A stretch of DNA of 5,121 bases, taken from the NCBI GenBank assembly GCA_016781225.1, contig JADDQT010000065.1:1-5121 (forward strand), in the 5' to 3' direction. This stretch comes from Actinomycetota bacterium. GTDB lineage: Bacteria; Actinomycetota; Acidimicrobiia; Acidimicrobiales; GCA-2861595. The position numbers and the translations under genes are program-made. The notes under the pieces were generated by a model. That model was not told where the DNA came from, made no database searches, and saw nothing but the letters and a program-made list of their open reading frames with translations. Shown in pieces: positions 1 through 5,005 of the stretch (positions within the stretch are counted from its first letter, which is position 1; each line of letters starts with the position of its first letter).

Positions 1-356
1 TTTGCACTGCAGCTGGGGAGGCCGGCGCTCTTGAAGGTGATGCCCTTGGGCAGGGTGACGGTGACGGTGACCTCCGTGGCGTCGGCGGGCCCGGCGTTTG
101 CAACCATGAGCTCGTAGGTGAGGTCCTTCCTCAACTCGCCCCTGTACCGCGGCTGAGCGGCGGAGACCTGGAGATCCGCCCCGTCGCCTGACCCCGAACC
201 GGTTAGGGCCAAGACCGCAGCCACCGCGGCGCCGACTACCAAGAGGCCCCCGGCCACAGCAGCCGCTATGAGGGGGGCTCTTCGTGGACGTGCGCTCTTC
301 GCACCAGCCTGGTCCGTCGGGGGAGGAGGACGCAGTGGTCGCTCACGGATGACGAC
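1..356 (-). CDS. Transmembrane helix plus DUF11 ectodomain, partial (apparent C-terminal part of the kinase gene)
   Basis: This minus-strand open frame runs off the left edge of the window. It reads a basic proline-rich stretch, a strongly hydrophobic helix of about 23 residues (positions 272-204, with IAAAVAGGLLVVGAAVAAV), a short Gly/Ser linker, and from 179 downward the start of a DUF11-type beta-sandwich repeat: ADLQVSAAQ, then LTYELMVANAGPADATEVTV, then LPKGITF. DUF11 repeats are extracytoplasmic in bacteria. The basic residues before the helix and the domain after it imply an inside-to-outside topology. No convincing start codon lies just before the helix; the nearest in-frame one is GTG at 437, inside the kinase coding region and without an obvious ribosome site. 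The frame is offset by one base from the kinase frame ending at 343. I read it as the continuation of the kinase protein after a frameshift, not as an independent gene. The C-terminus is outside the window. Confidence 0.7.
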
Positions 357-1451
357 GGGTGTCGTCGACGAACGGTGCTTCTTCCACAGGCGGGCCGACG
401 GCGGCCACCGATGGGGCTTCGGGCGGGGCGTTCTCACGAGCCACGGGCGGCGTGGCCGCAATGGTCTCCTCGGCGGCTGCCAAGGTCGGCGGCTCGTCCA
501 CGGGTTCTGCGATCACGGCTTCCACAGTTCGGGTGTCGATGCCGGAGTCATCGGCCAGGGCGAGGCGCATCTCCGTGGTGGGCATCCCCAACTCGGCCTG
601 TGCCTGTTGGAGCTGCATTCCGAATTCCGCGGCGCTCAGATGGCGTCCCTCGGGGCGCTTCGCCATCGCTCGCTCGAGCACCGCCCAGACGGAGTCGGGA
701 ACACCGTTCGGGCGCAGGTCGGGCACGGGGTCGCTGAGGATTCGGTTGAGCAAGGCGTGGACGTGCTCCTCCGATGTGCGAACGAAAGCGGGGCGACCGG
801 CCAAGAGGGTGTAGATGGTGGAGCTCAGGGCATAGACGTCTGCCGCCTCCGACGCCGGCTCACCGTCGAGAACCTCGGGTGGCGTGTAAGGAAGGCTGCC
901 GGTGATGACGCCCGAGTAGGTGACCGAGCCCTTCTGGATCGTGGCCGCGCCGAAGTCGGCCAGCTCGGGCTCGCCGTACGCCGAGAAGAGCACGTTCTCG
1001 GGCTTGATGTCACGGTGGAGGACACCGGCGCGATGAGCGGTCTCCAAGGCCCCGGCCAGCTTGATGGCGATCTCGACCGCCTGGTACCAGAGCATGGGCC
1101 ACCGCCCGGCCATGCGATCGCCGAGAGACCCACCGGTGACGTAGCTCATGGTGATGTAGGGCCGGCCGGCCTGGGTGATGCCCGAGTCGTACAGCGCGAC
1201 GATGTTCGGGTGCTCGCAGACCTTCCCCAACGCCTTGCACTCTCGCTCGAAGCGGCGCCGGGTGTCCGGGTCGATGCCCGGGGCGGAGAACACCTTGATG
1301 GCAACCGTGCGGTCGAAGGCGATCTGTCGGGCCCTGAACACGGTTGCGAACCCGCCCTGGCCTATCGGTTCTGCGTCCTCGTAGCCCGGTATGCCGAGCT
1401 GAGCCTGGGCGTCGCCTCCCCCGAGGTGCTCCTGACCTTCCTTCTCCGCAT
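343..1451 (-). CDS. Serine/threonine protein kinase (apparently frameshifted at both ends)
   Basis: This is a Hanks-type protein kinase, expected to phosphorylate Ser/Thr on cytoplasmic substrates. All key elements are present in one frame. The glycine loop GQGGFATV is followed by VAIK (ATP-binding Lys, residue 16 counted from GTG 1341), an alpha-C Glu in RRFEREC, the catalytic loop HRDIKPENV (109-117), DFG (129-131) and PPEVL as the APE equivalent. From about residue 265 to the stop at 343 an Ala/Pro/Glu-rich linker follows. The uninterrupted ORF with a canonical start is only 343-1341, but that GTG lies inside the glycine loop. The same frame continues upstream through LGIPGYEDAEPIG (from 1398), the usual N-terminus of this actinobacterial kinase family, and on to a stop at 1555-1557, with no ATG, GTG or TTG. 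The nearest plausible start, ATG 1451, is in another frame, so the upstream end is given as 1451. Downstream, a transmembrane helix and DUF11 domain lie one base out of frame. The fold and catalytic residues are secure; the exact ends are not. Confidence 0.88.
357..359 (-). other. Apparent frameshift site, kinase to transmembrane/DUF11
   Basis: A run of three G on the plus strand (CCC on the coding strand) lies 12 nt before the kinase stop codon. Reading it as two bases instead of three turns the end of the kinase from VDDTRRHP-stop into VDDTVVIRERP and continues open through the Pro-rich linker, membrane helix and DUF11 domain. This gives the usual order of a receptor-like bacterial kinase. 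Sequencing error, true mutation and programmed shifting cannot be told apart here. Confidence 0.5.
1418..1422 (-). other. Apparent frameshift site near the kinase start
   Basis: A run of five C on the plus strand (GGGGG on the coding strand) lies between ATG 1451 and the first conserved kinase residues. One additional G would join the ATG frame (MRRRKVRSTS) to GGGDAQAQLGIPGYEDAEP and supply the start codon that the kinase frame lacks. This is inferred from frame continuity only. A non-standard start codon such as an in-frame CTG (1482 or 1512) is the alternative. Confidence 0.35.
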
Positions 1452-1594
1452 CACGGCGCCCGCGCCAACGCCCACCACGCAGCCTGCTGATGCCGCTCCC
1501 GTCCCGGTCCAGGCCGACCCAGGATAGGAGCCAGTCCCGAAGCCCGGTGCCGTATCACGGTGGTCTGGCCTGAACCTCGGTGAGAGCTGTGTCA

Positions 1595-1628
1595 GGGAGC
1601 CGTCACCAGACCTCAAGTGACGGCACCC
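1595..1628 (-). terminator. Hairpin downstream of the substrate-binding protein gene
   Basis: An inverted repeat has arms at 1599-1606 (GCCGTCAC) and 1617-1624 (GTGACGGC), separated by a 10-nt loop. Past one A/A mismatch, three more G-C pairs extend the stem (1595-1597 with 1626-1628). It begins about 20 nt after the stop codon of the minus-strand lipoprotein gene and precedes the kinase gene on the same strand. There is no T-run after it, so it would be a terminator of the U-tract-less kind often proposed in actinobacteria. It could also be only an RNA-stabilising stem. Confidence 0.5.
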
Positions 1629-1647
1629 CTCGGGCTGCGTCCGGGGC

Positions 1648-3000
1648 TCAGGGTGGAGTCGTCGGGGTGTCCGTTGTGGTCTCCGTGGTGCTCGTGGTGG
1701 GCAGGGTGGTAGAGGTCGTGGGGCGCCTGGTGGTCGGAGGGCGTCGGGTGGTGGATGTCGTCGAGCCGGCGCCTGTGGTGGTCGTGGTGCCGGTGCTCGA
1801 GCCCAGCGTCAAGGTCCGAAGCTCGGTGATCCTGCCGCTTCTGACCTCGTAGACCACGAAGGTCCTGGCCTTCAGGGTCCCATCGGGTTCGAACTCGATG
1901 CTCTTGGATATGCCCTCGTACCTTCCCAGCTGCTCCTCCACGAAGCGGAGCAGCGCCTCCCTGTTCTCCCCGCCGGCCTTGATTCCCCTGATCAGGATCT
2001 TGGCCGCGTCATAGCCCTCAGCCGAGTAGGGGCCCGGCTCCCGGCCCATCTTCTGCCTGTACTCGTTGAAGAATTCCCTGAGCGCTCCGGTGGAGGACTC
2101 CAGTGGCAGGTTGCAGGCGCACGCAAGGCGCACGCCCTGGGTGCTCACCGCCTGGCTGATCCCCGCTCGGGTGGCATCCACCAAGCTCGGGTCCAGCGCC
2201 CCCTCGCCACTCACGAGCCTCACGTTGGCTCCCTGCTCAGTGAGCTTCCTCTGCAGCAGCGCCGCCTCGGTGAACAGGCCGCCGTAGAACACAGTGTCGG
2301 CTCCGGATACACGGATCGTGTTGACCGCGGCCGAGAGGTCCGAGGACCTGGGGTCGATTGCCTCCATGGTCGCCGTGCGTACGCCTCTCCTCGCCGTCTG
2401 CATCTCCGTGTTCACGGCCAACTGCTTGCCGTAGTCGGAGCCGTCGTGGACGTAGGCCACGCTCGTCGCTCGCTCGATCGAGGACAGGTACTCGGCGATG
2501 CCGCTCGCTTGGATGTCCAAGTCGGCGACGATGCGGTGGTACACCGTTCGGCTGGCCGGCGCGGAGGGAAGATCCTTGTCCACCGCCGAGGCACCGATCA
2601 TCACCAGGCCGGCTTGTTGAAGGTCGCGGACCAGGCCGTTCGTCTCGCCGGTGAAGGGGGGACCGACGACGCCCACCACGCTGCGGTCTCCGATGAACTG
2701 GCTGCTGACGGCGCGAGCCTGGGTGACTTCGCCGGCGGTGTCGAACTCCCTGAGCCTGACCGTGAGGTCGCCACTACCCTGGTTCTCGTCCTCGATGGCC
2801 AGCCGGGCTCCGTCCCTGAAGTTGAGCCCGAATGTCTGGTTGGCGCCCGTCTTGGCGCCGACGAAGGCGATGGCCACCTCTCGCTTGCCCTTGAGGGTGT
2901 CCCGGCCGCCGCCGCCGCCACACGATGCGACCACCAGGGCGATGACAAGGAGCGGTGCGCCAAGGACTGTCCTCCGACGCCCGAGTCGCTCCCTGCCCAC
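1648..3000 (-). CDS. ABC-type branched-chain amino acid substrate-binding lipoprotein (LivK-like, Peripla_BP_6 family)
   Basis: The protein is 450 residues from GTG 3000. The N-terminus has an Arg-rich n-region (RERLGRRR), a hydrophobic core and the lipobox VASC with Cys27, so it is expected to be lipid-anchored on the outer face of the membrane. A GGGGG linker follows, then a type I periplasmic-binding fold: REVAIAFVGAKTG near 40-52, FRDGARLAIED near 61-71, VVGVVGPPFTGET near 108-120, VAYVHDGSDYG near 181-191, and YSAEGYDAAKILI near 325-337. Residues 400-450 are low-complexity, with 26 Thr, 6 Ser and 7 Pro. Family members bind amino acids or other small ligands for an ABC importer, but no permease or ATPase gene is adjacent, so the ligand is unknown. 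The frame stays open to 3471, but that stretch is antisense to larE. GTG 3000 gives an ideal signal peptide and sits 7 nt after a TANNNT motif; GTG 3045 is an alternative. Confidence 0.9.
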   Translation of the reverse strand: MGRERLGRRRTVLGAPLLVIALVVASCGGGGGRDTLKGKREVAIAFVGAKTGANQTFGLNFRDGARLAIEDENQGSGDLTVRLREFDTAGEVTQARAVSSQFIGDRSVVGVVGPPFTGETNGLVRDLQQAGLVMIGASAVDKDLPSAPASRTVYHRIVADLDIQASGIAEYLSSIERATSVAYVHDGSDYGKQLAVNTEMQTARRGVRTATMEAIDPRSSDLSAAVNTIRVSGADTVFYGGLFTEAALLQRKLTEQGANVRLVSGEGALDPSLVDATRAGISQAVSTQGVRLACACNLPLESSTGALREFFNEYRQKMGREPGPYSAEGYDAAKILIRGIKAGGENREALLRFVEEQLGRYEGISKSIEFEPDGTLKARTFVVYEVRSGRITELRTLTLGSSTGTTTTTGAGSTTSTTRRPPTTRRPTTSTTLPTTSTTETTTDTPTTPP

Positions 3001-3132
3001 CGTTCGGAGCCTATGCCCGAGGTGGGCGCGGTACGCCGCGAGCACCGAACGGGTGTTAACCCCCGAGCCACTCGGCCGGACAGTCAGCCGGCCCCAACGG
3101 CCGGCGGGCCGGTGGACGGGGGTCGTGGCAGG
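3001..3132. other. Divergent intergenic region between the binding protein and larE, with GGCCGG repeats
   Basis: This 132-nt spacer should carry promoters for both directions. On the larE side it holds a cluster of GGCCGG-related words: GGCCGG at 3074-3079, 3099-3104 and 3107-3112, and the inverse CCGGCC at 3088-3093. A perfect 7-bp hairpin is possible (GCCGGCC 3087-3093, loop of 5, GGCCGGC 3099-3105). An alternative 6-bp stem pairs 3074-3079 with 3088-3093, so the two structures exclude each other. A palindromic GTTAAC lies at 3055-3060. No convincing -35/-10 pair for larE was found. Confidence 0.4.
3008..3013 (-). promoter_or_regulatory. Candidate -10 element for a leaderless transcript of the substrate-binding protein
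   Basis: The coding strand reads TAGGCT, matching the actinobacterial TANNNT -10 consensus, and 7 nt separate it from GTG 3000. That spacing would place the transcription start at or next to the start codon, the usual layout of leaderless actinobacterial genes. It also fits the lack of a Shine-Dalgarno motif before this GTG. No recognisable -35 box is seen at the expected distance. This is a short motif, so confidence is limited. Confidence 0.35.
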
Positions 3133-4011
3133 ATGGCTCCCGTGGAACAGCGCCATCACCGTCCGGCGAGGGGTACGCCGGACGCCTCCTTCCCGTCGGG
3201 TGATCCACAGCTGCAGTCGCTGCGAACCTGCCTGGCAGAGCTTGGATCCGTGGTGGTGGCTTTCAGCGGCGGCGCGGACTCCGCCTTCCTGGCCTGGGTT
3301 GCCCACGACACGCTCGGCGAGCGGGCCCATGCCGTCACGGCCATCTCGCCCTCCCTGGCTCCGGAGGAGGAGTCCGATTGCCGGGCCCTGGCTCTCGAGT
3401 GGGGCCTGCGCTGGACGCCGGTGGTCACCCAGGAGCTGGCCAACCCTGCCTACTCGGCCAACGACGGCCAACGTTGCTACTGGTGCAAGGCCGAGCTCAT
3501 GGATGCGCTGGCCCCGCTAGCCGAACGGGAGGGCGCCAAGGTGGTCCTCGGCGTCAACGTGGACGATCTCGGGGATCACCGGCCCGGTCAGCGCGCTGCC
3601 GCCGAACGGGGGGCCGCCTTCCCGCTGCTGGAGACGGGCTTCACCAAGGCCGACGTACGGGCATGGTCGTCACGGCTGGGTCTTCGCACGTGGGACAAGC
3701 CGGCGGCGGCCTGCCTGGCGTCCCGAGTGCCCTACGGCACTCCCGTCACCCTGGGCGTGCTGTCGTCGGTGGCCCAGGCCGAGTCGGCGTTGCGCAGCCT
3801 GGGCTTCCGCCAGCTCCGTGTGCGCCATTACGGGTCCCTCGCCCGCCTCGAGGTGCACCCCGACGAGCTGGCCAGAGCCTTCGAGGAGCGGAAGGCCGTC
3901 GTGGGCGCCGTCCGCCAGGCTGGCTACACCTATGTCACCCTCGACCTCGAGGGGTTCCGCTGCGGCAACCTCAACCAGGCCCTCTCCGATTCGGTCAGGG
4001 CGACAGCGTGA
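3133..4011 (+). CDS. larE: ATP-dependent sacrificial sulfur transferase LarE
   Basis: LarE is a PP-loop ATP pyrophosphatase that adenylates the carboxylate of a nicotinic-acid-derived nucleotide and inserts sulfur. This is a step in making the nickel-pincer cofactor of lactate racemase. The product is 292 residues, close to the roughly 276 of Lactobacillus plantarum LarE. Visible motifs are the PP-loop FSGGADS (44-50), QRCYWCK (113-119), GVNVDDLGDHRPGQ (140-153), the cysteine motif ACLASRVPYGTPVT (193-206), and a C-terminal GFRCGNLNQAL (274-284). Cys194 aligns by motif with the sulfur-donating Cys176 of L. plantarum. Cys115, Cys118 and Cys277 are further candidates for a cluster or sulfur relay. 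The frame is open far upstream, but that part is antisense to the lipoprotein gene. ATG 3133 was chosen; GTG 3142, in frame and 8 nt after an AGGA motif, is equally credible. The stop overlaps the next gene by 4 nt. No larB or larC is visible, so the true acceptor may differ. Confidence 0.92.
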   Translation: MAPVEQRHHRPARGTPDASFPSGDPQLQSLRTCLAELGSVVVAFSGGADSAFLAWVAHDTLGERAHAVTAISPSLAPEEESDCRALALEWGLRWTPVVTQELANPAYSANDGQRCYWCKAELMDALAPLAEREGAKVVLGVNVDDLGDHRPGQRAAAERGAAFPLLETGFTKADVRAWSSRLGLRTWDKPAAACLASRVPYGTPVTLGVLSSVAQAESALRSLGFRQLRVRHYGSLARLEVHPDELARAFEERKAVVGAVRQAGYTYVTLDLEGFRCGNLNQALSDSVRATA

Positions 4012-4247
4012 CCAACGTGCGGGTGAAGCTCACCTTTCCCGAGCACCTCATCAAGCAGCCTGTGATCGCCCGGATGGTGAGGGAGTTCGACATCATGCCC
4101 AACATCCGCCGGGCCAACGTGGAGGAGACCGTCGGGTGGATGATCTGCGAGCTCGGTGGCAACGACCTCGCCGTGGAACGGGCCATCGAGTGGCTGGGAG
4201 ACCTCGGGGTACAGGTGGATCGCCTCGGTGACGTGGTCGAGGGCTGA
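4008..4247 (+). CDS. NIL domain-containing protein
   Basis: This is a 79-residue stand-alone NIL domain. It opens with VRVKLTFPEHLIKQPVIARMV, continues with FDIMPNIRRANVEETVGWMIC, and ends with AIEWLGDLGVQVDRLGDV. This is the whole beta-alpha-beta-beta-alpha-beta unit with nothing attached. NIL domains occur at the C-terminus of the methionine-importer ATPase MetN. They also occur fused to ferredoxin domains in the archaeal sulfurtransferase partner used for homocysteine synthesis, and as small free proteins in actinobacteria. It starts at GTG 4008, overlapping the larE stop as GTGA, which strongly suggests translational coupling. It has one Cys (residue 47) and no ferredoxin motif. A role as a partner or regulator of the sulfur chemistry of LarE is inferred from this context only; a methionine- or cysteine-sensing role is the other option. 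Confidence 0.88.
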   Translation: MTNVRVKLTFPEHLIKQPVIARMVREFDIMPNIRRANVEETVGWMICELGGNDLAVERAIEWLGDLGVQVDRLGDVVEG

Positions 4248-4259
4248 ACACCGCAACTC

Positions 4260-4895
4260 GTGCGCGCGCTACGGGTCGCCCTCGGCGTCGCCACCCTCCT
4301 GCTCTTCCTCGCCGGCGCCGACGTGGCAAGCAGTCACCTGGCCGAGAACCGCCTGGAGGCCCGAGCCCGGACCGAGGTGCCCGAGGCCCGTTCGATCGAA
4401 GCCGACATCGACTCGTTTCCCTTCATTCCCCGGCTGTTGGCTTCCGGTTCGGCGGGCGACGTGGACTTGCGCCTCGACCAGGTCCCCACCCGGGCAGTCC
4501 AGCTGACCACCGTGGTCGTGAAGCTCCGCGACGTCAAGGTGGATCGCGACGCCTTGTTTTCCCGGCAGGTGTCGGTCAACTCCATCGAGGGGGGCACCGT
4601 GAGCGCCGAGCTCGATGCGGCGTCCCTCAGCCGGGCACTGGGGAGGCAGGTCACGGTGGGCGGTGGCGAGGTACGGTCCAGGGTGGGCCCGGCCAACGTC
4701 AGCGCTCGCCCGGCCGTGGGCAACGACGGTGCCCTGGTGTTGCGTCTGGGTCCCCTGCGGCTCACGGTCGCGCTACCCCGCAGCAAGCTGCTGGCGTGCA
4801 GCGCCACCCGGGTGACCGTGGTGGGTGATCGGGTGCGCCTCTCCTGCGACTTCGACGAAGTGCCTCCCGCCGTCCGCCGCCGCTTAGCCCGGTAG
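4260..4895 (+). CDS. DUF2993 / LmeA-like phospholipid-binding exported protein
   Basis: The product is 211 residues from GTG 4260. A hydrophobic N-terminal segment (residues about 5-21, VALGVATLLLFLAGADV) acts as a signal peptide or membrane anchor; there is no lipobox. A DUF2993-type body follows, with the hallmark IDSFPFIPRLLASGSAGDVDLRLDQV region near 50-75, then a beta-rich part and VSAELDAASLSRALG near 114-128. In mycobacteria the family member LmeA is a cell-envelope phospholipid-binding protein needed for mannan elongation of lipomannan. Whether that role applies here is unknown. Cys180 and Cys196 could form a disulfide outside the membrane. The gene starts 12 nt after the NIL stop with no good ribosome site, so it is probably co-transcribed with larE and the NIL gene. 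The long antisense ORF opposite it shows no family features and is taken as a shadow. Confidence 0.82.
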   Translation: MRALRVALGVATLLLFLAGADVASSHLAENRLEARARTEVPEARSIEADIDSFPFIPRLLASGSAGDVDLRLDQVPTRAVQLTTVVVKLRDVKVDRDALFSRQVSVNSIEGGTVSAELDAASLSRALGRQVTVGGGEVRSRVGPANVSARPAVGNDGALVLRLGPLRLTVALPRSKLLACSATRVTVVGDRVRLSCDFDEVPPAVRRRLAR

Positions 4896-4901
4896 GAGGA
4901 G
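4893..4901 (+). promoter_or_regulatory. Orphan Shine-Dalgarno-like sequence overlapping the DUF2993 stop
   Basis: The sequence TAGGAGGAG follows directly from the last codons of the DUF2993 gene and is the best ribosome-binding match in the window. No ATG, GTG or TTG follows at usable distance. Only a CTG at 4905 does, opening a 23-codon frame that ends before the next gene and resembles no protein I know. It may be a relic of a lost downstream gene or mere chance. Confidence 0.3.
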
Positions 4902-4917
4902 ACCCTGCCCACCCGAA

Positions 4918-4960
4918 CTGGCGACGGTTGTCTGCGACATGGGGCGGAAACCGTCGCCAG
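4918..4960. repeat. Perfect 12-bp inverted repeat with 19-nt loop
   Basis: The arms CTGGCGACGGTT (4918-4929) and AACCGTCGCCAG (4949-4960) are exact reverse complements, and pairing stops cleanly at both ends. The loop contains a smaller palindrome, GTC-TGC-GAC (4930-4938). It lies 23 nt after the DUF2993 stop and 45 nt before the next start. It could be a terminator for the upstream operon, though no T-run follows on either strand. Other options are a dispersed palindromic element or a regulator-binding site for the downstream gene. The structure is certain; its role is not. Confidence 0.65.
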
Positions 4961-4972
4961 AAGCAAAGGGGG

Positions 4973-4983
4973 GTGACTGTCAC
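4973..4983. promoter_or_regulatory. Palindrome GTGACTGTCAC, possible operator
   Basis: This is a perfect 5-bp palindrome around a single T, 22 nt before ATG 5006. Its place in the promoter or leader zone of an AbiEi-type gene is where an autoregulatory operator would sit; AbiEi antitoxins are known to bind inverted repeats in their own promoter. The site is short and could be chance. Confidence 0.25.
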
Positions 4984-5005
4984 AGCCTCCTGGTTGGCTG
5001 GGGGC

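Noticed and set aside
54..71. Three tandem GGTGAC units
   Set aside because: They encode the Val-Thr alternation of a DUF11 beta-strand, so codon choice explains them.
268..1527. A 419-codon plus-strand open frame
   Set aside because: It is antisense to the kinase, whose catalytic motifs are unmistakable. Its Gly/Arg/His-rich translation is typical of GC-rich shadow frames.
2908..2921. GCC/GCCG triplet run
   Set aside because: It encodes the flexible Gly run after the lipobox cysteine, a common linker in lipoproteins.
2446..3132. Long upstream extension of the larE frame
   Set aside because: It runs antisense through the signal peptide and N-lobe of the lipoprotein. LarE homology begins only at about residue 30 from ATG 3133, and the total length from there fits the family.
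3001..3471. Upstream extension of the lipoprotein frame to an ATG at 3471
   Set aside because: It would put 157 residues before a perfect lipoprotein signal peptide and is antisense to larE.
4334..4966. A 210-codon minus-strand open frame opposite the DUF2993 gene
   Set aside because: The translation is Arg/Ser/Thr-rich with no recognisable motif, while the plus strand has a signal segment and DUF2993 hallmarks in an operon position.
4905..4976. A 23-codon CTG-initiated frame after the orphan ribosome site
   Set aside because: The start is non-standard, no known peptide is recognised, and the hairpin runs through it. It is not supported as a gene.
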